Shown here piece after piece: positions 51,296 to 60,825 of a stretch of 64,000 nt of DNA (position 1 is the first letter of the stretch; each line of letters starts with the position of its first letter). The notes beneath the pieces are model-generated. The model did not search any database. It had not been told where the DNA came from and was given only the letters and a program-made list of their open reading frames with translations. The stretch comes from Phoebastria nigripes (lineage: Eukaryota; Chordata; Aves; Procellariiformes; Diomedeidae), in NCBI GenBank assembly GCA_035582835.1, contig JAYKAV010000944.1, positions 655,932 through 719,931 on the forward strand. The letters run 5' to 3'. The position numbers and the translations under genes are program-made.

Positions 51296-53782
51296 TGTCT
51301 GTGATGTGTTCCATGACTCTAAGTATATATTGGGGTAGATCTAAAACAAGTATCAAATATTATAAAAGGCTGCAGCCTGCTAATTAAACACGAGGGCTTT
51401 TAAATCTGTATTATCATGCATGACAGTACAGAGGAGTAGAATTCATATTGGCCACACTGTAACATAATTATTCCTATGATTAATTATTTGTACTTCAGTA
51501 GCTTGTGGAGCCCCCACCAAGACCAGAGCTCATTAGGGCAGGTGCTGTGCAAACGTAATGTNGGGCAGTCTCTGCCCCAGTGCGCGTACAGTCAAAATAG
51601 CAGGACAGCCAGAAATGGGCAAAATAAATTTTCATTTTATTGATGCGGTTCTCAGAGTGGAGACTAAAAGCTACAGCCAAAGGATGTAGGGGATGCAGGG
51701 GTTATCCTATATGAATTGGGATCCTATAGGTTATATATATGCTATGGAGTATCCTGGGACAAACATCTCTCTTCAGTAGGAGAGATGGGGATGGGTTGTC
51801 CCACCCGTCCAACTTACTGCTTGCAATACTTCCCAGAGCAGTGGGAGGTGTGGGCTTGAGCCTCTCATGTGTTTCCTCTTTTGGAGGCTCTTAATCACTA
51901 AGTTTGAAGAACATGTGTCACTGGTGTGTCCTCTTGCAGATGTGCTTTCTTCAGGGAAAGCTTGTAGGAGCCCACCTTGATGTGTCAATTCTGGGCAGCA
52001 GAGCACATAAAGCCATTTTTGAGGGCCAGATGGTGGGGACCCAGAGACACAAATCCACAGCATTTCCTTTTGGATAGCTCCCCGTGGCACTCCTCTCCAT
52101 ATCTTGGTTTGATGCTTCCTGCTCACCAGCTCAGGTTTTAGGCGCAGAAAGGCCCAAAACAGCTCCATGAACATCTCCTGTAACTACCCAGCAGACCAGA
52201 TCCTATTCCAAGTCTGGAGTGACTGAAGATGTGCACCAGATGATAGTCAGTCTTTGGGCTTGTAAATGCACTGCTGAAGTCCTGCCTGCTTTTTCCAAAG
52301 ACAGAGAAATTAGCTCCCCATCTTCGCTTGCTCCTCAGCTGATGCTTAGTTCATTCCAGTCTCAAAAGCCAGAGGAAACCTGACCTTTTAGCAGATTTGT
52401 ACCTGGGGCAAGCTTGAGAGGAGTTACCTCTGGCAGGATTGCCATGTTAGGCTCTTTCTGGAGATGCCCCAAAATGTGCCCACATCACACTCGGGATTTC
52501 CAGTTGCTGTGGTAACTGATCGCCTGTCCTTAACATGTTGTGCCACTGAACCGTTCTAGTGCTCACTGTCAAGGAAACCAGCACTTTTGTCTAATTTCCT
52601 AGGCATGAGGTGACATAAAAGCAAAGAAGAGAGGAAAATAAAGTCTTTCATCCTATGCATTTTTAACCTCTGCGTAATTCAGACTTCAGTGGGATAACTC
52701 CTGAGTTGCTCCAATGTACAAAGCAAAACATTTCATACGCTGAATAATTCGGGTGCTCATAAAATGTTGCTCAGTTCCCTTCTGTCCTTTCCCCTCTCTC
52801 CCCTCCTACTCCACGCTATAGTTATTGTTTTGAAACAAGCTGGAAAGTCTTTGGAGAAAGCACCGTTCTGTCCTTAATATAGCCGGCCTCAAGTCTGAAC
52901 CTGGCTGAGTTTTTTTTAAGTCCTGTCCTGAGGGAAATAATGTGTCAGTTTAGAAATCAGCATAGACGGGTCCATTGATGCTAAAATTGGCCCATGCCAA
53001 AATATTATACTGCCACAGAATTAATTATGGAGTTACTGTAGGGTGGAGTTTTGGCCTTGACCCCTTGCAGTTCCTGCTGAAGGTACAAAGGGTATCAGGG
53101 ATATAATCAGTAAAGGTGAAATGCTAATGATTCAGCCTCATGGATTAGTTTTTTAAGCTGGATTTGGTCTTGTAAGCCACCCTTGCCCACAGGAAAGAAG
53201 GGAGTGGCTGCCTCAACATCTTTGATACTACACTTTTGATTTGGCACTGTTTGAAATTTACCCTACCACAGAGCTGCCTCTTTCTTCTGAGAACACAGAC
53301 ACGGTCTAAATGAAGAAGAGAAAATTAATTCAGAGTTTGATAGGCTTCGGCGCTTCTCAGAGTTGAAGGTGAAAGCTGATGCAGGACCAGCATCTAAGGT
53401 CTTCGGAGAGAAGAACATGGTTCAAGATCCAAAAAGGGCTACAGCACCTAACTCATGAAGTCAACTATTGCAAAACCCTGTGAAAGTCAGTCCAGGATAT
53501 CGACAGGAATTTCACTGCTGCCCTATCCCTGTCATAGCTGAGGCAAATCCCAAGCCTCCTGGAAATCACTGANCTTTCCCCCACCGCTTTAGGAAGGACA
53601 GCATCCAACTGTGATGTTAACAGAAACAAATGGATTGTGTGATGTCACATCCTGGTTGCCCTGGCAGAGACATGTGTTGCCTTTGGTGAGAACATGGAAT
53701 GGGGAAGATGTCCTGAGGTGTCTGCAGAAGCATCATTGCTCTGAATGTTGTCGAAGAGTGTTGGTTCAAGACTGGGATTGAT
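51296..53782. other. MSRA to protease intergenic region
   Basis: About 2.5 kb without a supported gene. Around 51500-51610, words such as GAGCTCATTAGGGCAGGTGC and GGGCAGTCTCTGCCCCAGTG recall an old amniote interspersed repeat (core: AGGTGCTGTACAAAC ... CAGTCCCTGCCCC). No TATA box is evident just upstream of the protease start, so its promoter or 5' UTR exons are not located. An N lies at 53572. Confidence 0.45.
51500..51610. repeat. Possible ancient interspersed repeat
   Basis: AGGTGCTGTGCAAACGTAAT followed by GGGCAGTCTCTGCCCCAGTG and a degenerate TACAGTCAAAATAGCAGGACA have the word order of an old amniote repeat recognised from memory. The family name is unknown to me and divergence is high. 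Confidence 0.35.
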
Positions 53783-53918
53783 ATGCTGCGCCTTACCCTC
53801 TTTTGTTTAACTTCTCTGATCAGCAGCATCAATGCAGGTTTTTCTTCTCAACTTTTTATGTTCAGAAATGACCAGCAGAGCAGAACTGCTAGTAGCCCTA
53901 CAGGATATACACGTATTG
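53783..53918 (+). CDS. PRSS55: PRSS55-like protease exon 1: signal peptide and propeptide
   Basis: The ATG at 53783 is the first in frame after a TGA at 53714-53716. It opens MLRLTLFCLTSLISSINAGF: one basic residue, a hydrophobic core of about 13 residues and a small residue (Ala18) suited to signal peptidase. That points to entry into the secretory pathway. The remaining 27 residues (to Ile45) form a Ser/Thr-rich propeptide start. The exon ends in phase 1 at G 53918 with donor GTAAAT. The leftover G joins AG of exon 2 to make Glu46, giving ECGLRP. There is no homology check beyond this join, but the phase, reading frame and signal peptide all fit. Confidence 0.72.
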
Positions 53919-54263
53919 GTAAATGAAATAGGCTTGGACTTATTCCTTGTACCTGATGGCATATACGTACAGCTTGTACTACAGCCTGATACTGAACGCT
54001 TCCACTCATACTTCCTAAACAAGGATTTTATCCAGCCTGCCTATGGCAAATGGTCTACGGCCCTTCTAGCCCCCAAACTGCCTGGGCATTGCTTGGCAGA
54101 GTGCAGGTTTGGGGAGGCTACAGTGATGCCAGGGGCTTTGGTAGAGATCAAGTAGCATGGATAATTATAGACCAATGCTTTAGCTGACGTCCTGCCCCTC
54201 TAGTTTAGTAGCACAGGCAGTGGCACTGCTGTACGTGAGCAATGTGTCTCATTTTGTACCCAG
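53919..54263 (+). other. Protease intron 1 (345 bp, phase 1)
   Basis: Starts GTAAAT and ends TTTTGTACCCAG. No other feature recognised. Confidence 0.7.
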
Positions 54264-54453
54264 AGTGTGGCCTCCGACCATCTTATGAGTCCTTTCTGGA
54301 GACTGGCAAGAAGATCACAGCAGGGAGATATGCCAGGGCTGGGGAGTTCCCATGGCATGTGAGCATCCAGAGCAACGGGAAACATATCTGCGGAGGTACC
54401 ATAATCAGCGCATTGTGGATTTTAACTGCGGCCCATTGCTTTGCAGAAGAGGT
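54264..54453 (+). CDS. PRSS55: PRSS55-like protease exon 2: activation site and catalytic histidine
   Basis: The exon encodes ECGLRPSYESFLETGKK (residues 46-62), then ITAGRYARAGEFPWHVSIQ, the new N-terminus after activation, and ICGGTIISALWILTAAHCF with the catalytic His103 (chymotrypsin His57). Cys88 and Cys104 form the loop around it. The residues after the scissile Lys are ITAG, where most trypsin-like proteases have IVGG and human PRSS55 has ITGG. Acceptor is CCCAG at 54263 and donor GTGAGT at 54454. The exon ends in phase 2 (GT), which with G of exon 3 gives Val109. Confidence 0.92.
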
Positions 54454-54996
54454 GTGAGTACTCGGGGGAAGCGAGGACAGCCCAGGCACAATGGGTTCAT
54501 AACATTGCTCCTTGTGGGTGTAGGATATGTATGTCCTGGGGGGTGAAGTGCAATATATATGTGACTGAGACAGAAAGAGAGCCCTGAAAACAGGAATTGT
54601 CTCCTTTGGTCTGTCTCGGCAGGTCCGAGAGCCGAGACTGCTTGGTGACAAATGACCTGTGGGATCACAACCTGGAGCAGCTGGCTGGGGGCAGCCTGGT
54701 CCAGAGCAGCCAGCCCGGGGCACNGCGATCCCGAAGATCCAGCCCACTCCATCTGCTCGTTAGCGACTGGGCTATTTATAATTTGGTTGCATTCATGTTC
54801 TACCTCTGCACCTCCCTCCCCTGAAAATTAGCTTTGCCCAGAAGTGAGGGTAGATTTCGGCAATATTTATAGCTAACCTGCCTCTGCAATTTGCTGAGCA
54901 CCACCCTACCCTGCTCCGGGGGAGGAGGCACTGACCTTTATAACACAAAGCCTTCATGTTTGCTTATGTCTACACTGCTTCTGTTTTGTTTATAAG
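54454..54996 (+). other. Protease intron 2 (543 bp, phase 2)
   Basis: Starts GTGAGT and ends TTTTGTTTATAAG after a pyrimidine-rich stretch. One N at 54724. No other feature recognised. Confidence 0.8.
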
Positions 54997-55244
54997 GCCA
55001 CCAGATCTCACTGTTGTAGTGGGGGGAACTGACCTCAACCTCCCACTGGAAGAACATAAGCCGGACAGCTTGATCCTCCATGAAAACTTTGACAGAATGA
55101 GCATGGAAAATGATATCGCTCTGATCCTGCTCAGCTCTCCCATCGAGTTCAGCAATGAGAAAATCCCCATCTGCTTGCCCTTCATATATGACACCGATAC
55201 GTGGCAACACTGCTGGGTTGCTGGGTGGGGAACCACAAGTGCAG
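54997..55244 (+). CDS. PRSS55: PRSS55-like protease exon 3: catalytic aspartate
   Basis: The exon encodes PPDLTVVVGGTDLNLPLEEH, then LILHENFDRMSMENDIALIL with the catalytic Asp148 (chymotrypsin Asp102), then EKIPICLPF with Cys168, and ends CWVAGWGTTSA. The TDL and N-DIALxLLxSPI blocks are close to PRSS55. No stop or frameshift interrupts the exon. Donor is GTGAGA at 55245, phase 1. The leftover G joins CG of exon 4 to form Ala192. Confidence 0.93.
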
Positions 55245-58186
55245 GTGAGATGCTGTCGGGAGATGTATTTGCTAACGGAGGCTGGTTTTTATCCATTTAA
55301 AGTAGATGTTCTCTCCCAGGAGGGGTTACCCACACTAACTTCCACTCCCTACCTCCCTGGTAAACACATCCAGACTCTTGCAGCCTCTGCACATCCACCA
55401 GTTCTCTGTTCAGTGCAAGAACCAGTCACCTACTGACCCCCAGAACAAAGTCCCTGGTACTCTGAGCATGTATGTTCAAGATGAAATCTTAGAGCCCACC
55501 TTTGCTCTGCAGGAACTCAACCTCTTTCTTGCCTTTCTTGGCACCCAAAGACAAGCTCCAGCCTGGTGGGCAAGTTAGGCTNGGTCTAAAATGGTCTGGA
55601 ATAAGGGACATGGAGGTCTAGGGTTGTCTTTGGCTTAATGCTTCCATGAACCAGATTGATTCAATGGTACTGGCTACCCCTCTTCTTCACTCATTTAGAA
55701 CAGCAGATTGCTATTGCTAATTGCTCTTGTTTAAGCCCTAATGAAAGCAGCTCCAGCACTGATTGTGTCCCAAAATGTCTATCCTGAACAAATGTCACTA
55801 AATGGCTAATGAGCGATTTGATTATTGGAAAGAGGTAATCGGGACGGAGTGGGCAGGGTGGTGCCTTGGGGCTTTAACAGTCCTTCTTAGGGTGTAGTAA
55901 GTGAATATCCCATTCCATCGTTGCTATTCTGCTCTGTAGGGTTACTGTCTTTTCTCTGAAGCTCTGCATTTTCCTTCTTAGGCTTCATTTGCCACACTTA
56001 ACGGTAATACACAGCACAACACTGTGTTATAGTTGTGAAGCTCTCCCATTTCACCAAGGTAACGTGCTCTTAGAAACAGAAAAGCAGGGGGCTGTTGCAG
56101 AGTCACCCTGCAGCTTGACAGGATTTCTCTTTAGCTAGTCTCTTTGCAAGAAGCATGGCGTGGCTCTGGAGATCGGTCTCATGCTGCTGTGTGGGTTCAG
56201 TTGACATCGCCTCTGCTCTCCAAATTGCACCCTGCAGGAGGTCAACGCACTCAGCCCTGGCATATACCCCTTCTGTCTGGGAGATGTTTCAGAAGAAAAA
56301 CAGCAGAAGCTGATTTTGGTGAGAGGGATGTGCGATGGTGTGATACGGGCCATACCAAAAAGTATGAGGCATTGTTCCGCAGCGGGGGAAAATGGGTCAT
56401 TTCTCATCTCTATCAGCATTTTGTAGGTGGACATCTCTCAGCTGGCACCTCAGGTGGCACTAGCCTGACTCCCCTTTGAATATGAGCCAGCAGCGTGCCC
56501 AGGTGGCCAAGAAGGCCAACAGCATCCTGGCTTGTATCAGAAATAGTGTGGCCAGCAGGAGTAGGGAGGTGATCGTCCTCCTGTACTCGGCACTGGTGAG
56601 GCCACACCTCGAATACTGTGTTCAGTTTTGGGCCCCTCACTACAAGAAGGACATTGAGGTGCTGGAGCGTGTCCAGAGAAGGGCAACGAAGCTGGTGAAG
56701 GGTCTGGAGAACAAGTCCTATGAGGAGCGGCTGAGGGAACTGGGACTGTTTAGTCTGGAGAAAAGGAGGCTGAGGGGAGACCTTATCACGCTCTACAACT
56801 CCCTGGAAGGAGGTTGTGGCAAGGTGGGGGTCGGTCTCTTCTCCCAAGTAACAAGCGATAGGACAAGAGGAAATGGCCTCAAGTTGCGCCGGGGAGGTTT
56901 AGGTTGGATATTAGGAAAAATTTCTTCACCGCAAGGGTTGTCAAGCATTGGAACAGGCTGCCCAGGGAAGTGGTGGAGTCCCCATCCCTGGAGGTATTTA
57001 AAAGAGGTGTAGGTGTGGTGCTTAGGGACATGGTTTAGTGGTGGACTTGGCAGTGCTGGGTTAATGGTTGGACTCGGTGATCTTGAGGGTCTTTTCCAAC
57101 CTAAATAATTCTTTGAGTCTATGACTGCAGTCAATTAGATCTCAAGTGGAGCCACCTCCTTGGAGATGCCTACATCAAAGCATTTTAATCTGTGGATGCT
57201 TCCATGGAGCAGCCCCATCTTAGCTGGGAAAGGGACCTGACAACTTTCTTTTAGATCTTACCTTTGAGTCCCACCTTCCCGAAGGTGCTGGGAGGATTTA
57301 GCTCAGGGAAACATGGAAGAAGGAATGAGTTTCTGAAAATCTGTAGGTTTCCTCCCCAGCAGCAACATCCTCCAAAAGTCAGTTTTATCCTTCAGACACA
57401 GGTTCGCTTTGAAGAGAAACATGGGTGAAATGAGTGGGTTTTCCAAGCAGCCCTGCATATTTTCAGTCTTTTTGTCGCTTGCTGGTGCCTGCTCCAATTT
57501 CTTGTTTTTTCCATCTCAAGGGAAGAATAAAGCAATTATTTCCATTGTGTATTGCCATCCTGAGAGCCACTCTGTGAAAGATACAGCTGGTTCCCTGCGT
57601 GAGGCACAGCCTTGCAGTCCCCCGTGAAAGCATGGGGATATCAAGATCATCTGTTCTGGGGAAAGCTCAGTGGGCTTTCCTCTGCAGGGCTCTCACAGGA
57701 CCGCATGAAGAGTCCCTCAAACTGAGTTCCCCAGAAACGTGAGTGAGAAACCCAAGGTGTGCAGTGCAGCTCATCTCAGGTCATCACCAAGACCAACGGG
57801 ATAAGCCATCTCTTTGGGGTCTTCCAGCTGTACTGCATCCCAGAGTTCATCAATGATTTTTTAAAATCCTATTTAGCAAGCCTCCACTCCCCAGGATTTC
57901 AGCTTTGCCTGTTAACACCTCCCCGCTCTCTACGTACCTACCCACCTCCTAGGCTGGCATAAAGTCAAGAGCACAAACTTATCTTTGCTAACATTTGGAC
58001 AGCCCCTGTAAGCCCTCATGATCCCAAGCCCATACGGTTGTGCCCTGAGACCCTCTTGCCCTGAGATGCCTTACAAATTCAGCCAGGAGCAGTCCCAAGG
58101 GCTAGTCACCATCTGTGGTTTCACCCTTACAAGTCTGCGCTGTTCTTCAGGGTTTGTTAATCGTTCTCTTCTCACTTGCTGGTTAG
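55245..58186 (+). other. Protease intron 3 (2.9 kb, phase 1) with CR1 insertion
   Basis: Starts GTGAGA and ends TCTTCTCACTTGCTGGTTAG. A CR1 copy in the same orientation occupies 56478-57124. No exon or RNA gene recognised in the rest. One N at 55582. An alternative acceptor at TTCTTCAG (58150) would add 12 codons in frame, but the shorter exon matches the family length. Confidence 0.7.
56478..57124 (+). mobile_element. CR1 LINE, 5'-truncated, in protease intron 3
   Basis: This copy starts within about a dozen bases of the same CR1 position as the 43.3 kb copy (GCCAGCAGCGTGCCCAGG) and runs through ORF2 C-terminal sequence ([20 protein letters not shown] to GLKLRRG). Near 56890 one base is missing relative to the other copies, and the frame shifts. 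The downstream part still matches at the DNA level, with the 3' UTR and a decayed tail (AATTCTTTGAGTCTATGA) ending at 57124. It is a dead copy. It lies in sense orientation in the intron and could supply a weak poly(A) or splice signal, though none is obvious. Confidence 0.95.
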
Positions 58187-58329
58187 CGGTTGCGGTGCCA
58201 GCATCCCACGTGCTGCAGAAAGCACGGATGAAGCTCATCAGCAGGGAGCATTGCTTGGAGCGGATCCCACAGCTAGTGGAGAACGTGCTGTGTGCTGAGC
58301 TGGAGAGAGGAGAGAGAGGCACCTGCCAG
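58187..58329 (+). CDS. PRSS55: PRSS55-like protease exon 4: region before the catalytic serine
   Basis: The exon encodes VAVPASHVLQKARMKLISRE, then HCLERIPQLVENVLCAELER, then GERGTCQ (Gln239). Cys214 and Cys227 correspond to chymotrypsin 168 and 182, and Cys238 to 191. It ends in phase 0 at CAG with donor GTAAAG at 58330, exactly where trypsin-family genes split before GDSGGP. The residue two before Cys238 is Gly236, at the specificity position 189 where trypsins and human PRSS55 have Asp. The exon is intact. The length from AGWG to LQKARM equals that of human PRSS55 as recalled, supporting the acceptor at 58186. Confidence 0.9.
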
Positions 58330-60665
58330 GTAAAGTAAACAGGCTCCTGGATGGCCACGCTGCCTATGGGGGCACAGAGACATTGGAGGAGAAGCTCCTT
58401 CGCTTCAGGAATGGACATCGATCCTTCCCACGGCTTCCTGGGGTTGCTAAATCTTCTCTGCAGGAGGCCAGGGCAGGATGCCCAGGGGCCAAGGAACTAC
58501 CTGCAAAGGCACATTGACCCGGGCAGCAGGGGTGCAGGACTCTTGAGGTCTGAAAGCAGTGGTGGTGCTGGAAACGAAACACCTTGTTGAGCAGATGGGC
58601 CTCTCCTTACACTCCCCCACCTGCCCCAATTCCCTCCCTGCAGAGAGAGAAACAGGAGCTCTGCAAGGGAAACCATGAGCTGAAAGGAGGGCAAGGGAAA
58701 AGGGTGGTTCCCAAAAAGTCCCCTTGGATGGGAGACAGTTTTGGATGGCTGTGGGCAGAGGAATTTAGACTTTTAACCCACAGCAACTGAAAAACCCAGT
58801 GTCTGCTGTGGCCAAGCTGTGCAGTGGTGGGAGCGATGGGAGGAGAAGTCTCGTGTCCCTACGGAGAGGGCTCAGCACAGCATGGGCTGCGTCCTCCTCC
58901 TACCTGGTGTCCCCTCAGCCCTGGGCTGGGCAGTGCTGCTCTATTGCCAGGTTAAATACTGAAAGGAGACACAAAAGTTTGTCCAGGAGTCTCAAAGCAA
59001 AAGAATTGGGTGGGAAACTGAGTCCAGGTATGTTTAACTTGAATATTAGAAACCTTTCTCAGGTGAGGTTGTGGCTCTGATACAAATGTCCTTTGATAAC
59101 ATGGCAGGTTGGTCTGTGGCTGCCGGAACTAGTCGCATCTTATTGCAATGAGTTAGTGATGTAGGATGATGGACTTTTGAAGCTAAATAATAGAGTTCAA
59201 GCAGTATTTGATATCAGGGTCTGCGAAGGGGAGAGAGCTGACACAAACACCCAGATATAGGAAAACCTCACTCAGAACTTGTGCCCTCAGAACATACTCC
59301 ATCTGCCGGATCGCTGTCCTGATGTCAAACAAAAAGTCTGAAAGCCAAAAACCACCTTTTCTTTCATAGCGTCCAACCTCCAACCCCTCCTTTGAGTGCC
59401 TGGTAAGGACTGAGCTCTCCCTGCAGCCTCAGCTTTAGGACTAAGGTCTCCATCCTCTACTGGGCAAGGGTTTTCTTAGACGTGTGCATGTGTTTGCAGG
59501 GGGAGAGATGGGCAGACACATGTATGCACAGCTCCATCCTGTAGAAATCATTCATTGAGGGAACTAAACCAACACCCAGGACAGAGAGAGATCCCCTGCC
59601 CTTCAAGCAAAGACAGTGGGTACAGGGATCATGGACTACAAAGCCATTGCTGCCGGGGCCTGTAGCTGGGCAGCGGAGGGGAAGCTTTGCTTTGCAAAAT
59701 CATTTTTTGATTAGCCAGAGAGCATCTGTCTCTGAAACCATTCATCTAGTGACTTTCACCTCCATTAAATTCAATCAAAAATTTTAAAAAGAAAACTGCC
59801 ACAGGATAACATTAACATGATTAAAGAATGCACTTCCCAGCCCAGCCTTAAGTTCTGTGGCTGAATTATGCTGGTGAAACAGCGAGAACATTTGTACCCA
59901 GCAAAATGAATCTCCTGTATTCAGAAAGCTGATGAGGGTGCTATTTTGATCTACAATAATGTTAGAGTCGTCTGAGAAATGAACTAGAAATGTGAGCTTT
60001 CCAAGCAGTGGAAGTACACAACGATTGCATGTGTGATAATGTTCATAACCCAGCAACTGCCCACTTTTAGTGGAAGCTTGACCAGGCAGAAATGTCTTGC
60101 AACCTGAAATAACAAGAGCAAGACAAAACCATACCCTAGGCTAGAAGTGGAGCTCTTCAGGAGAGAAACAGGTGACATGACTTTTCATCATGAAAAGAAT
60201 GAATTTGCTAATTTGCTGAAGGGGAAGCATTTTGCTGATGGATGCTTTTCTGGGAAGCACTGATTGAAATCAGGTACGGCACATTTTGGCCTTGCGAGGC
60301 TGGTTCAGAAATCTGGTGGCTTGCCNGTAGTAGGCTGCCTGGTAATGAACTGGGAGACCAGGTCCAAACCTGATGCTTGCTCTGCAGCGTGGACCACTGG
60401 ACACCCAATTCATCTGCCCCGGGCCGATAGCGAGGCATGCTGTAGACAGTGCAATCTATTGAGCTACGTTCTTCTACAAAGATTATGGGGTTTGTGTCAA
60501 ATGACAATGAGGCCAGATTTCAAAATACCTCAATCCTTTACAAAGTCAGCACTGTGAAGGAGGTAGAGCAGCCCTGGGCACGGTTTTTGTCTATGCCAAC
60601 CAGCTGTCTCCTGGATGATTTCCAGACACAGCTCAAGCTTTTGCATGGGTCAGTAGCCACCCACA
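58330..60665 (+). other. Protease intron 4 or downstream sequence; serine exon not found
   Basis: The donor GTAAAG at 58330 shows that splicing continues. I searched for an AG followed by GG-GAC-TC(N)-GG-GG or GGAGACAGT-type codons and found only weak look-alikes: GGAGACAGTTTTGGATGG at 58731, reading GDSFGW, and AGCAGTGGTGGTGC at 58556. Neither is followed by plausible protease sequence. Good acceptor-like sites (CTTCTCTGCAG at 58463; CTCCCTGCAG at 58643) do not lead into family sequence. Confidence 0.5.
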
Positions 60666-60825
60666 ATAGAATCACAGAACCATAGAATAGTTTGGGTTGG
60701 AAGGGACTTTTAACGGTCATCTAGTCTAAACCCCCTGCAATGAGCAGGGACATCTTCCACTAGATCAGGTTGCTCAGAGCCCCGTCCAAGCTGACCTTGA
60801 ATGTTTCCAGGGATGGGGCAGGATC
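60666..60825 (-). mobile_element. CR1 LINE 3' end, reverse orientation
   Basis: The plus strand shows AATCACAGAACCATAGAATA (the reversed tail), GTTTGGGTTGGAAGGGACTT, CATCTAGTCTAAACCCCCTG, GAGCAGGGACATCTTCCACT, AGATCAGGTTGCTCAGAGCC and TTCCAGGGATGGGGCA. This is the typical order of the CR1 3' UTR read backwards. Only about 160 bp remain. Confidence 0.92.

Larger units (their letters stand above)
53783..58329 (+). other. PRSS55: PRSS55-like trypsin-family serine protease gene, exons 1-4 of probably 5
   Basis: Four exons join in frame to 239 residues with intron phases 1, 2, 1 and 0, the classic trypsin-family pattern. Predicted layout: signal peptide 1-18; propeptide to Lys62; activation site K-ITAG at 62-66; His103 in LTAAHC; Asp148 in ENDIALILL; CWVAGWG at 181-187. 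Cysteines at 47/168, 88/104, 181, 214/227 and 238 fit chymotrypsin pairs 1-122, 42-58, 136-201, 168-182 and 191-220. The ECGxRP start of the protease unit, NDIAL block and AGWGTTSA resemble PRSS55, a testis protease in mammals, and the gene follows MSRA on the same strand as in human. The segment between AGWG and the LQKARM block has the same length as I recall for human PRSS55. The exon carrying the catalytic Ser was not found. Another trypsin-like gene of the same cluster is the main alternative. Confidence 0.82.

Noticed and set aside
51773..52174. 133-codon frame, minus strand
   Set aside because: No recognisable motif, no nearby splice or promoter signals and no support from neighbours. 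Length is within chance for this much sequence.
53832..54155. 107-codon frame overlapping the protease first exon
   Set aside because: It is in another frame from the signal-peptide exon, crosses the intron 1 donor and has no family resemblance.
58731..58757. GDSFGW-like codons as the missing serine exon
   Set aside because: The two residues after GDS do not fit GGP, there is no acceptor in the right phase, and the following codons do not resemble a protease C-terminus.
60264..60557. Frame containing QKSGGL as a protease-like piece
   Set aside because: Only SGG is shared. No Asp before Ser and no conserved residues after it.
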